A stretch of 64,000 nucleotides of DNA from Sphingomonas alpina (GCF_014490665.1 NZ_CP061038.1:992001-1056000), one strand, 5' to 3'; shown: positions 47,383 through 55,467, numbered from the stretch's first letter. A program made the numbers and translations. Notes: generated by a model from the letters alone, not told the origin.

Positions 47383-47651
47383 GGTCCAGACCCATAACTA
47401 ACGAGGTCGAGATGGAGACGAAAAGGGTCGCTGGGAGAGAGGGCGCGCGGCCGGATAGCGGTGTCTATCCAGCAAGCGCCCGACCGCTCCAGCGGCCCTT
47501 TTCGTCCCACCCCTTCGGGGCAGCCTTGTCCGGGCACTGTGGCGCGTCGGAACGCTCGAACGGGGGAACAGCCCCGTGCAGCGCGCTCCTCCTCCCACAG
47601 CATCCCGGACAAGGCTGTCTCGATCCTCATTAGTTATGGGTCTGGACCCTA
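47380..47651. mobile_element. MITE-like element with 20-bp inverted repeats and TA duplication
   Basis: The ends are GGGTCCAGACCCATAACTAA at 47382-47401 and its exact complement at 47630-47649. Each end is flanked by TA (47380-47381 and 47650-47651), the target duplication of IS630/Tc1-mariner type transposons. The 228-bp interior has no convincing gene but three further hairpins: 47417-47434 with 47489-47506 (one wobble), 47453-47458 with 47465-47470, and 47521-47534 with 47604-47617. It lies between the SPOR gene and nagZ. Confidence 0.8.
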
Positions 47652-47662
47652 AGTGTCTCAAA

Positions 47663-47684
47663 CCCCTCCCTTGAACGGGAGGGG
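47663..47684. terminator. Hairpin between the MITE-like element and nagZ
   Basis: CCCCTCCC and GGGAGGGG form a perfect 8-bp stem with the loop TTGAAC. It lies 12 bases beyond the element and belongs to the same hairpin family as 1583-1603 and 52150-52179. It was probably the original terminator of the SPOR gene. Confidence 0.55.
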
Positions 47685-47742
47685 CTTGATATAGGGGGTG
47701 ATGTACGCGCCGCCCGCGCGTCGCGCTGGAGCCGCTTTCCTC

Positions 47743-48750
47743 ATGATCCCCGTCATCTACGGCCTGTCGGGCCTGACCATCACCGCTGACGAGCGCGCTT
47801 TTTTCAGCGCCGCCGACCCGGCCGGCTATATTCTGTTCAAGCGCAATATCGAAGACCGCACACAGGTGCGCGCTTTGACCGATGCGTTGCGTTCGATGGC
47901 CGGGCGCGACGATTTGCCGATCCTGATCGATCAGGAAGGCGGGCGGGTCGCACGGATGCAGCCGCCGGAGTGGCCGGCCTTTCCCGCTGGTCCGGCGTTC
48001 GATGCGTTGTACGAAACCGCACCGATCTCCGGCATCGAGGCCGCACGCGCCAATGCCGAGGCGATCGCGCTCACCCTGGCCGAGGTCGGCATCACCGTCG
48101 ATTGCCTGCCGCTGCTGGACGTCGCGCAACCCGATACGACCGAGGCGATTTCGATCCGGGCATTGGGCAGCGAACCGCTGCGGGTTGCCGCGATGGGCCG
48201 GGCGATCATCGATGGGCTTCAGCGCGGTGGCGTGGTCGGCGTGGTCAAGCACATGCCGGGCCATGGGCGCGCAATGGTCGACACGCATTATCACCTGCCA
48301 ACCGTCACAGCCTCCGATGAGGAGCTCGAGATCGATCTCGCTCCGTTCAAGGCGCTCGCCGGCGCGCCGATGGGCATGACGTCGCACATTGTATTCCAGG
48401 CCTGGGATCCCGAACGGCCAGCCACGTTGTCGCCGATCGTGATCGAGGAAATCATCCGCAAACGGATCGGTTTCGATGGCCTGCTGATGACCGACGATAT
48501 CGACATGAAGGCGCTCTCTGGGACGGCGGGCGACAAGGCGGCGGGGGCAATCGCTGCCGGATGCGACATCGTTCTCGATTGCTGGGGGCGGATGGACGAG
48601 ATGGAGGACATCGCCGGACGGCTAAGTGATATCCCCGATATCTCGCGTGCACGGCTGGACCGGGCGATGGCGACGATTGCCGGTGGGCGAGCGGATGGAG
48701 ATCTGGCGGCGCTGATCGCGAAGCGGGACGCATTGCTGGCGGTGGCCTAG
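47743..48750 (+). CDS. nagZ: Beta-N-acetylhexosaminidase NagZ
   Basis: NagZ (GH3) removes GlcNAc from anhydromuropeptides in peptidoglycan recycling. The 335-residue product has AGYILFKRNIEDRTQVRAL, ILIDQEGGRVARM, and the catalytic KHMPGHGRAMVDTHYHLP loop with the NagZ-type His near residue 170, plus the DDIDMKALSG segment near residue 250. I chose ATG 47743, which gives the family start MIPVIYGLSG. GTG 47698 or ATG 47701 would add 14-15 residues. It precedes scpAB across a 440-bp repeat-rich gap. Confidence 0.88.
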   Translation: MIPVIYGLSGLTITADERAFFSAADPAGYILFKRNIEDRTQVRALTDALRSMAGRDDLPILIDQEGGRVARMQPPEWPAFPAGPAFDALYETAPISGIEAARANAEAIALTLAEVGITVDCLPLLDVAQPDTTEAISIRALGSEPLRVAAMGRAIIDGLQRGGVVGVVKHMPGHGRAMVDTHYHLPTVTASDEELEIDLAPFKALAGAPMGMTSHIVFQAWDPERPATLSPIVIEEIIRKRIGFDGLLMTDDIDMKALSGTAGDKAAGAIAAGCDIVLDCWGRMDEMEDIAGRLSDIPDISRARLDRAMATIAGGRADGDLAALIAKRDALLAVA

Positions 48751-48805
48751 GCCATCACTTAGCCGCCTGGGTGCGAGTCGTAACCCTTATAGTTTCCGGA
48801 TTTGC

Positions 48806-48982
48806 CCGCTGTTTTCCGCTGTTCGCTCAATAAAAAAACCTCACCCCTGTTAAGTTGGATCGAGTGTGCGGATTTTCTGCCTATTTCCAGCTGCTTGAGC
48901 TCTTTGCCGCTGTTCTCGATAACAGCGGTCGAACAGGGGTGGAGCAACGCGATAACAGCGGTCGCCTGACCGCTGTTATCGC
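48806..48982. repeat. Octamer-rich palindromic spacer
   Basis: The octamer CCGCTGTT or its complement occurs six times: 48806, 48816, 48907, 48921 (complement), 48954 (complement) and 48970. The last two lie in a perfect 15-bp palindrome (48949-48963 with 48968-48982). CACCCCTGTT at 48842-48851 also pairs with 48932-48941. The gap 48751-49190 holds no gene that I can support. Confidence 0.7.
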
Positions 48983-49190
48983 TGAAACAGCCGACGCGGA
49001 CGCCTGGTATTTTCCGGTCATGTCAAAGAGCGGGGCAGAATGCCGTTTGGCATCCGGTCCACCGCCAGGCTGTCACGACCTGGGCCGGGGTTGAATCGAC
49101 CTCACCGGCCAATACCATCAGGCCGCCGGATGCCGGCGCTCAATAGGCCATGATTGCGTCGCGCCCGGCTTCACGCTTACACCGTCACCG

Positions 49191-49919
49191 ATGACCGACC
49201 CCGAAACCCTCACGCTTGACCTGGATGGCTGGGAAGGTCCGCTCGACCTGCTGCTCGCGCTGGCGCGGCATCAGAAGGTCGATCTGCGCGAAATCTCGAT
49301 CCTCGCACTGGTTGAGCAATATCTGCGCTTCATCGAAGAAGCCAAGGCGATCAAGCTGGAGCTCGCCGCCGATTATCTCGTGATGGCGGCGTGGCTTGCC
49401 TATCTCAAATCCGCATTGCTGTTGCCGCGCGATCCGCAGGTCGAACCCGATCCGGAGGAACTCGCGCTGCGGCTGCAATTGCGCCTCGAGCGGCTCAACG
49501 CGATGCGTGAGGGCGGTGCCAGGCTGATGGCGCGCGACCGGACCGGACGCGACGTATTCCTGCGCGGCGCGCCGGAGGGACTCAGAACCGTACGCAAGGC
49601 ATTGTGGCAGGCGGAAATCTTCGACCTGATCTCTGCCTATGGCCGCATTACTGCGCGCACGCGCCCGGTGATGCACATCGTCGCCAACCGGCCGGTGATG
49701 ACGCTGGATGCCGCGTTGGAGCGCGTATCGCGCCTGCTCGGCGAGCGGATCGACTGGAGCGTGATCGAGACTTTCCTGCCCGAGAGCGCGACTGGCATAT
49801 TCCGCAAATCAGCACTCGCCTCAAGCTTTGTCGCGACGCTTGAACTGGCGCGGCAGGGCAGGGTCGAGCTGCGCCAGAAATCGCCATTCGCGCCGCTCTA
49901 TATCAGGGCACCGGCATGA
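49191..49919 (+). CDS. scpA: Segregation and condensation protein A
   Basis: ScpA is the kleisin of the SMC-ScpAB complex, bridging SMC heads in chromosome condensation and segregation. The 242-residue protein begins GWEGPLDLLLALARHQKVDL, as usual for ScpA, followed by AADYLVMAAWLAYLKSALLLP and a C-terminal winged-helix end. The ATG at 49191 is the first start. scpB overlaps by four bases (ATGA). The smc gene is not in this window. Confidence 0.93.
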   Translation: MTDPETLTLDLDGWEGPLDLLLALARHQKVDLREISILALVEQYLRFIEEAKAIKLELAADYLVMAAWLAYLKSALLLPRDPQVEPDPEELALRLQLRLERLNAMREGGARLMARDRTGRDVFLRGAPEGLRTVRKALWQAEIFDLISAYGRITARTRPVMHIVANRPVMTLDAALERVSRLLGERIDWSVIETFLPESATGIFRKSALASSFVATLELARQGRVELRQKSPFAPLYIRAPA

Positions 49920-50494
49920 ACCCACCTGACGACCTGGCCCGCGCCGTGGAGGCGGTGCTGTTTGCCGCAACCGAACCAATGACGGCGGACGCGATTCGCG
50001 GGCATCTGAACGACGCGACGGGGATTCGCGAGGCGCTCGATACAGTGCAGGCGCTTTATGCAGGGCGCGGGATCGAACTGGTCCGGCGCGGCGACCGCTG
50101 GCATTTCCAGACTGCCGCGGACATGGCGCATCTGTTGCGCAGGGACCGCGAAGAGCCGCGCAAACTGTCCCGCGCCGGGATCGAGACGCTTGCGATCATC
50201 GCCTATCACGAACCCGCGACTCGCGCCGAGATCGAGGCGATCCGTGGCGTGCAGATCTCCAAGGGGACGATCGACGTGCTGATGGAGGCGGGCTGGGTCC
50301 GCCCCGCCGGTCGGCGCGAAGTGCCGGGGCGACCCTTGCTCTATGCCACGACGCCGGAATTTCTGGTTCATTTCGGCCTTTCGAGCCGGCGCGACCTGCC
50401 CGGTATCGACGATCTCAAGGCGGCAGGCCTGCTCGATCCGGTTGATTTGGCATTCGAGCAGCTAGAGGTGGAATCTTCCGACGAGGAGGACTAG
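49916..50494 (+). CDS. scpB: Segregation and condensation protein B
   Basis: ScpB forms a dimer that binds ScpA in the SMC complex. The 192-residue protein has two winged-helix domains: AVEAVLFAATEPMTADAIRGHL at the N-terminus and the RAGIETLAIIAYHEPATRAEIEAIRGV block near residue 85, of which the IIAYHEPATRAEIE segment is diagnostic. It ends in an acidic SSDEED tail. It overlaps scpA by four bases and is followed 27 bp later by tatA. Confidence 0.92.
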   Translation: MNPPDDLARAVEAVLFAATEPMTADAIRGHLNDATGIREALDTVQALYAGRGIELVRRGDRWHFQTAADMAHLLRRDREEPRKLSRAGIETLAIIAYHEPATRAEIEAIRGVQISKGTIDVLMEAGWVRPAGRREVPGRPLLYATTPEFLVHFGLSSRRDLPGIDDLKAAGLLDPVDLAFEQLEVESSDEED

Positions 50495-50521
50495 ATAGGC
50501 TAGGACATTAGGAGATTTGTA

Positions 50522-50752
50522 ATGGGCGGCCTCAGTATCTGGCATTGGGTCCTCGTCGGCGTGGTCGTGATGCTTTTGTTCGGCAAAGGCCGCTTCTCCG
50601 ACTTGATGGGTGATGTCGCCAAGGGCATCAAAAGCTTCAAGAAGGGCATGGCCGAGGAAGACGAAAAGCCTGAGCCGTCGCGTATCGACGCCAAGAAGGT
50701 CGCCGATCCCGCTTTCGACCGTGATGGCGAGAAACTTCGCGAAGAACGCTAA
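50522..50752 (+). CDS. tatA: Twin-arginine translocase subunit TatA
   Basis: TatA forms the size-variable pore of the Tat system. The 76-residue protein has a short membrane helix, [20 protein letters not shown], which includes the conserved FGKG hinge, then the amphipathic helix [19 protein letters not shown] and an acidic charged tail. The sequence and length are typical. It is followed by tatB and tatC, giving the usual tatABC order after scpB. The 137-bp gap to tatB is larger than other spacings here. Confidence 0.92.
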   Translation: MGGLSIWHWVLVGVVVMLLFGKGRFSDLMGDVAKGIKSFKKGMAEEDEKPEPSRIDAKKVADPAFDRDGEKLREER

Positions 50753-50889
50753 CGGCTTTCTAGCGCTTAAGCCCGGATCTGATGCAGGGTGCCGAAGAGC
50801 CTGAACAAGGTACGGATGCTTCAAAACAGATTCGGGGCAAAGGAGGCGGGGTCTCTTTTGCCGATCTAATCCGCCGTTAAAGGCCTTCT

Positions 50890-51309
50890 ATGTTCGACGT
50901 CGCGCCTACCGAACTGCTCCTTATCGCGGTCGTCGCGTTGGTCGTCATCGGTCCCAAGGATTTGCCGAAGGCGATGCGCTTCGTCGGCTATTGGGTCGGC
51001 AAGGCTCGGGGTGTCGCTCGTCAGTTCCGTTCGGGCTTCGATTCGATGGTACGCGAAGCCGAATTGCAGGACATGGAAAAGCGCTGGGCCGAGGAAAATG
51101 AGCGGATCATGCGCGAGCATCCGCCGATGGCGCAGCATATGTTGCCGATCCCGGCGCCGGAAAATGACAGTGGCGATGCGCAAGATGCCGCGCCGGAGAT
51201 GGTGGAGATGCCGGTTGTCGCGCCCGCACCGATCGATGCGCCGAAACCGAAACCCCCCGGGCCCCCAAAAAGAATGCGACCCCGCTGGCCGTTGGCGACG
51301 ATGTCGTGA
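50890..51309 (+). CDS. tatB: Twin-arginine translocase subunit TatB, C-terminus uncertain (frameshift)
   Basis: TatB receives the twin-arginine signal with TatC. The N-terminus FDVAPTELLLIAVVALVVIGPKDLP and following amphipathic helix with RQFRSGFDSMVREAELQDME are typical. The frame as given ends at 51309. In the other frame, after the C6-G3-C5-A5 run (51253-51271), the coding continues as APKKNATPLAVGDDVVNAPA to KAKPKP and a TGA at 51363-51365 that overlaps the tatC GTG (GTGA). One missing base there would make a TatB ending at 51365. The function is not affected in the membrane and amphipathic parts. Confidence 0.85.
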   Translation: MFDVAPTELLLIAVVALVVIGPKDLPKAMRFVGYWVGKARGVARQFRSGFDSMVREAELQDMEKRWAEENERIMREHPPMAQHMLPIPAPENDSGDAQDAAPEMVEMPVVAPAPIDAPKPKPPGPPKRMRPRWPLATMS

Positions 51310-51361
51310 ATGCTCCTGCCAAGGCCGTTCGCAAAGCCCCGATCAAGGCGAAACCCAAGCC

Positions 51362-52144
51362 GTGACCGACACCAGTGAGATCGACGCCACGCGCGCGCCC
51401 TTGCTCGATCATCTGATCGAATTGCGGCGACGGCTGCTTTATTGCGCTTTGGCGCTGGTCGTCACCTTTGCCGTCTCCTTCTATTTCTCGCGCACGATCC
51501 TGTCGTTCCTGCTCCACCCACTGCTCGCCGCGGGCCAGAGCAAGATCATTTATACGCAGATTTTCGAAGCGTTTTTCGTCCAGATAAAGGTCGCATTCTT
51601 CGCGGCGATCATGGCATCATTCCCGGTGATCGCGAACCAGCTTTGGCAATTCGTCGCCCCTGGGCTGTACCGCCAGGAAAAGCGCGCCTTGCTGCCTTTT
51701 CTCCTGGCTACGCCGGCCCTGTTCATCACCGGCGCGGCGATGGCCTATTATATGGCGGTGCCGATGGCGCTCCATTTCCTGCTTTCCTATCAAGGCGATC
51801 TTGGCGGGATTCAGCAGGAGGCATTGCCGGCTATCGGCAATTATCTCGACTTCGTGATGCAATTCCTGTTCGCTTTCGGCTTGTCCTTCCTTCTGCCCGT
51901 GCTGCTGATGCTGCTCGAACGCGCGGGCATCGTGACGCGCAAGCAACTGATTGGTGCGCGGCGCTATGCGATCGTTGGTGCTTTCGCGATTGCTGCGGTG
52001 CTGACCCCTCCGGACATCGGGTCACAGCTGCTGCTCGCGATACCGCTGGTAATGCTCTATGAAATTGCCCTGATCGGGATCTGGTTCACCGAGCGCAAGC
52101 GCGCCAAGGAAGCCGCCACGGCCGACGCAAGCGAGAGCGTCTGA
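51362..52144 (+). CDS. tatC: Twin-arginine translocase subunit TatC
   Basis: TatC is the signal-peptide receptor of the Tat system. The 260-residue protein has six hydrophobic segments. Family motifs are APLLDHLIELRRRLLYCALAL, with the conserved HLxELR-type signature, ANQLWQFVAPGLYRQEKR, and LTPPDIGSQLLLAIPL near the end. The GTG at 51362 overlaps the presumed TatB stop. It ends six bases before a strong palindromic terminator. Its likely substrates here include the DUF1501 protein. Confidence 0.93.
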   Translation: MTDTSEIDATRAPLLDHLIELRRRLLYCALALVVTFAVSFYFSRTILSFLLHPLLAAGQSKIIYTQIFEAFFVQIKVAFFAAIMASFPVIANQLWQFVAPGLYRQEKRALLPFLLATPALFITGAAMAYYMAVPMALHFLLSYQGDLGGIQQEALPAIGNYLDFVMQFLFAFGLSFLLPVLLMLLERAGIVTRKQLIGARRYAIVGAFAIAAVLTPPDIGSQLLLAIPLVMLYEIALIGIWFTERKRAKEAATADASESV

Positions 52145-52149
52145 CAAAA

Positions 52150-52179
52150 AAACCCTCTCCCGGTACCGGGAGAGGGTTT
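52150..52179. terminator. Bidirectional terminator between tatC and the entericidin gene
   Basis: AAACCCTCTCCCGG and its exact complement form a 14-bp stem around TA. On the minus strand it is followed by TTTTTTTGTCAG, a clear T-run for the entericidin transcript. Confidence 0.85.
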
Positions 52180-52224
52180 CGCCCCACGCCATCGCTGGCG
52201 AACGGGTGAGCTGTGGTGAGCTGG

Positions 52225-52359
52225 TTACTTGGCGCCGTCGGCGGTCTTCGCAACAGTATCGCCGGCCGACGAAACGTCACGACCCACGCCTTCCACGGTA
52301 TTGCATGCGCTGACCATCAGCGCGGCCGCGACAACGGCAATTCCCATAAGCTTGCGCAT
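52225..52359 (-). CDS. Entericidin-like small lipoprotein
   Basis: This 44-residue gene starts at ATG 52359 with AGGAG eight bases upstream. It encodes MRKLMGIAVVAAALMVSACNT, truncated here at 20 letters after the signal, with the lipobox VSAC at residues 16-19. The mature tail reads TVEGVGRDVSSAGDTVAK. This is the entericidin A/B pattern (short lipoproteins of stationary-phase and stress conditions). It sits between the tat terminator and the GSR locus. A GGAAC-N17-CATT element (52400-52425, minus) upstream is a weak match to the EcfG promoter. Confidence 0.85.
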   Translation of the reverse strand: MRKLMGIAVVAAALMVSACNTVEGVGRDVSSAGDTVAKTADGAK

Positions 52360-52639
52360 CAGTGATCTCCTGATTGAAGGCATGTCGCCCTTCCGGATCA
52401 ATGATCGACGGACGGGGTTCGTTCCGCAGCAGGCGGCAACTCATCGCGATATGGACCAGGAACAGCGGAGACGATTTGGGCCCGGACGCACCACCGGGGG
52501 GGAGGTTGGCGCGTCCGGGCCCATGTCTTGGATAGCGAGAGCGGGGGGCATAAATTCACTATCCGAAGATCAAAACGTGCTTCCCCAAATCAGGTTCCAC
52601 GATTTTTGAAAAAAATTCGAATCATTTGAATCTTTTGAT

Positions 52640-54229
52640 TCAGTCGCGTCCGGTGATGGCGATGGCGATTTCATAGGCGCCGATCAGCGGGTCATGGTGC
52701 AGTTTCGACCGGAGCTGGCGCGACAATCCCTCGATCACCCGGCCATAGCGTTCGGTCACGATGTCGCGCAACGCGTCGCCCTCGATCAACGCGGGAGAGC
52801 TGATGCGCAGAATCGCGCGATCCGATGCTTCTGCGCCTTTCACCGAAATCCTGATCTGCGCCGACGGATTGCAGCTCATCGCCAGTTCGACGATCTCGGT
52901 GATCAGAAACGCGACCGCGATCGCCACGTCCTGATTGACCAGATAGGGCTCGACATCGATGGCGATGCCAATCTGCGAGGATCCTTCCGGCGCGGTGGCG
53001 CGGATGTTCGATGCGAGTTCGCCGACCACCGAGCGCAGCGACAGTCCGCGATTTTCCTCCATCTCCGCGAAATGGTGACGATGGACGACCGCGAGCGCGT
53101 CGACGCGGCGCTGAATTCCGGCATAGGCATCGGTCGCTTCACGCGATTTTGCGCCGCGAGCATGAAAATTGATCAAGCTGGCGATGACCTGGAGATTATT
53201 CTTCACGCGGTGATGAACTTCGCGGGTCAGCCGGGTTTGGCGGATCAGCCCTTCGGCCAGCCCGGCCTCATGCTCGGCAACGGTGCGGCTGATGGTGCGG
53301 AAAGTGTCGCCGAGTTCGCGGATTTCCTGTGCGGGAAGGGCGCGCAACTGGGCGGGATCGATCTCCTCCCCGGGGACGTAGGCGGCAACGCTGGCGCGCA
53401 ACTGGCGCAGCGGCCGGATCAGCAGGCGATCGACGACGAACCAGCTGATGCTTGCGGCGGCGGCCCACATCAGGATCGGCAGGAGGAGGGCAATCAGCAG
53501 CGGAGAGGTGATCGGCAGGCTGCGCACGCTCATCTGCAGGCTGAGTTCGCCGATACCGAGCTGCTGGCTCAGGGTTTCGCGCCGTTCCAGCGGTCCTGCC
53601 GAGGGTAGGGTGACCAACCGCACAGTTTCGTCGTCATGCAGCAATGTGGCGCCATAGGGAGGGGTAAAGCCGCTCGGCCGGGCGATATCCGCCAGGAACG
53701 GGGCCGGAAAATAGGCGCTGGCCGTGGCCGCGCCTTTGGCGCCCTTGATCGCCAGGACCAGCCCTTTGTCGGGCACGAGGCGGGCCGCGATCGGGGCATC
53801 GCTGGCCGCCGGCGTCAACGCCATTTCAGACGGGAGCGCAGTACCGCACAGCACGCGCCCGATATCGTCGGTAATCATGAAGCGCGTGCCGGCCGTTGCC
53901 TGTTGCGCAAAAACGCCCTGTACGCGCGCGCAGTTCGGCGCATCGCCCGGGTCGTTGTCGAGCGCGTTGAGCGCAACGCGCAGCGCGGTCATGTCGCCAA
54001 CCAGTTCGATCGCCAGCTTGCGCGCGCTTTCCGACATCGCGACGCTCAATCGCACGCGCGCATCGGCGTCGGCGTTCTGGGTGGTCTTCAACGTGGCGAA
54101 AAAGGCGATGATCGCCAGGGGAAGCAGCGCCGTGCTCAGAATCAGGAAAATCTTCGCGCCGGTCGGAATTTGCGACAGGAGTAGCGATGAGCGGCTCGCG
54201 GTAGCGCGCTCGACGGCCGGTTCGATCAC
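52640..54229 (-). CDS. phyP: Sensor kinase/phosphatase of the general stress response (PhyP-like)
   Basis: This 529-residue membrane protein has two membrane segments (about 27-47 and 240-262), an extracytoplasmic sensor between, a HAMP region, and a HisKA_2-type dimerisation helix with REVHHRVKNNLQVIASLINF; the His is the expected phosphorylation site. The ATPase domain is degenerate: the N-box reads ITEIVELAMSCNP, with Leu in place of the Asn, and no DxGxG is visible. This fits a phosphatase-type PhyR regulator (PhyP of Sphingomonas). It starts at GTG 54229, seven bases after the nepR stop, in one unit. Confidence 0.75.
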   Translation of the reverse strand: MIEPAVERATASRSSLLLSQIPTGAKIFLILSTALLPLAIIAFFATLKTTQNADADARVRLSVAMSESARKLAIELVGDMTALRVALNALDNDPGDAPNCARVQGVFAQQATAGTRFMITDDIGRVLCGTALPSEMALTPAASDAPIAARLVPDKGLVLAIKGAKGAATASAYFPAPFLADIARPSGFTPPYGATLLHDDETVRLVTLPSAGPLERRETLSQQLGIGELSLQMSVRSLPITSPLLIALLLPILMWAAAASISWFVVDRLLIRPLRQLRASVAAYVPGEEIDPAQLRALPAQEIRELGDTFRTISRTVAEHEAGLAEGLIRQTRLTREVHHRVKNNLQVIASLINFHARGAKSREATDAYAGIQRRVDALAVVHRHHFAEMEENRGLSLRSVVGELASNIRATAPEGSSQIGIAIDVEPYLVNQDVAIAVAFLITEIVELAMSCNPSAQIRISVKGAEASDRAILRISSPALIEGDALRDIVTERYGRVIEGLSRQLRSKLHHDPLIGAYEIAIAITGRD

Positions 54230-54236
54230 GCGAGCG

Positions 54237-54401
54237 TCAGTCGAGCTTACCCAGAAGGTCGAGCATTTCGGCTGGAATGTCCTCTTCCACGGTCTTTTGA
54301 TAGACGGTGCGCAATGCGGCTCCCATGTCGCGATCCTTGGTCTGGACCTTGGCCGTTCCGGAAGCTTGCGGCGTTTTTGAAGACTCGTCGCCCGAACTCA
54401 A
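54237..54401 (-). CDS. nepR: Anti-sigma factor NepR
   Basis: This 54-residue protein is the NepR anti-sigma factor that holds EcfG inactive until PhyR~P binds it. The core LRTVYQKTVEEDIPAEMLDLLGKLD shows the family pattern LR-(Y)-x-IP-x-LDLL-x-LD. It starts at a TTG at 54401 (an ATG in frame is far upstream) preceded by AGGGGGG at about seven bases. phyP follows immediately. An EcfG-type promoter lies 105-130 bases upstream. Confidence 0.88.
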   Translation of the reverse strand: MSSGDESSKTPQASGTAKVQTKDRDMGAALRTVYQKTVEEDIPAEMLDLLGKLD

Positions 54402-54505
54402 TGTCGTCCCCCCTGAGCATCCGGCGAAAAACCGGGCATACCGGAAAATACCGGCCGGAGAAATCCGGTCGATCCGTCGCGCATACAGCCCGCGACGATA
54501 GCATG

Positions 54506-54531
54506 AAACAAAAGATCGTCTCGATTGTTCC
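54506..54531 (-). promoter_or_regulatory. Candidate EcfG promoter of nepR-phyP
   Basis: On the minus strand, GGAAC (54531-54527) and GTTT (54509-54506) are separated by 17 bases. This matches the GGAAC-N16/17-CGTT consensus of EcfG promoters, with the first C missing. The position fits autoregulated control of nepR. Confidence 0.6.
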
Positions 54532-54643
54532 ACGTTCGATGCGAAAAAGCCCGGCACTCCCGTACGGGCATTGAATCGCGTTGCATTGGCGACACGCCCC
54601 TTCCAAAAGGGCGGCGCTTTCACGTCAGGAGACCCCGACAGCC

Positions 54644-55441
54644 ATGTCGCTTGGACAGCAGCTTGCACCACACCTTCCTTTCCTGCGCCGTTACGGCCGC
54701 GCCCTGACCGGCAGCCAGTCGCACGGCGACCGCTACGTTCGCGCCACGCTGGAGGCGATCGTCGCGGCCCCCGCCGAATTCCCGCGCGACGTCGATCCGC
54801 GGCTCGGTCTCTACCGGACATTCCAGGCAATCTGGAATTCGACCAATTTTGACGAAACCCCCGAAAATTCGGGCGGCGAAGACTATGAATCGATCGCCCG
54901 CGCACGGTTGGCGCGGATGACACCCTTGTCGCGGCAGGCGCTGCTGCTGACCGCGATGGAGGGCTTCACGCCGGAGGACACCGCCTATCTGATCGAAGTC
55001 GATACGAGCGAAGTCGACAGTCTGGTCGCTGAGGCATTGTCGGAAATCGACAAGCAGACTCGCGCGCGCGTCTTGATCATCGAGGACGAGCCGATCATCG
55101 CGATGGATATCGAGGCGATCGTACGTGATCTGGGCCATGACGTGACCGGAGTTGCCGTGACCCGCGACGAGGCCGTCGCGCTGGCGATGGAGGATCGGCC
55201 CGGCCTGGTGCTGGCGGATATCCAACTCGCCGACGACAGTTCGGGTATCGACGCCGTCAAGGATATATTGGCGGAGTTCAGGGTGCCGGTGATCTTCATC
55301 ACGGCTTTCCCGGAACGACTGCTGACCGGCGAGCGCCCCGAGCCGACGTTCCTGATTACCAAGCCGTTTCAGCGTTCGACGGTCAAGGCGGCGATCAGCC
55401 AGGCGCTGTTCTTCGATCAGGCGACTGTTCCAGTCGCCTGA
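54644..55441 (+). CDS. phyR: General stress response regulator PhyR
   Basis: PhyR has a sigma-like N-terminal domain (about residues 1-130: MSLGQQLAPHLPFLRRYGRAL, then LSRQALLLTAMEGFTPEDTAYL) and a C-terminal receiver domain. In the receiver domain LIIEDEPIIAMDIEAIVRDLG and VLADIQLADDSSG place the phospho-acceptor Asp. When phosphorylated it binds NepR and frees EcfG. The 265-residue product starts at ATG 54644 with AGGAG upstream. It is divergent from nepR-phyP, the usual layout in sphingomonads. Confidence 0.93.
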   Translation: MSLGQQLAPHLPFLRRYGRALTGSQSHGDRYVRATLEAIVAAPAEFPRDVDPRLGLYRTFQAIWNSTNFDETPENSGGEDYESIARARLARMTPLSRQALLLTAMEGFTPEDTAYLIEVDTSEVDSLVAEALSEIDKQTRARVLIIEDEPIIAMDIEAIVRDLGHDVTGVAVTRDEAVALAMEDRPGLVLADIQLADDSSGIDAVKDILAEFRVPVIFITAFPERLLTGERPEPTFLITKPFQRSTVKAAISQALFFDQATVPVA

Positions 55442-55467
55442 TCGGGCGGCTGGCGTCTCCCGAGCAA

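Noticed and set aside
47402..47629. Coding gene inside the MITE-like element
   Set aside because: Frames are short on both strands and cross the hairpins; no protein pattern.
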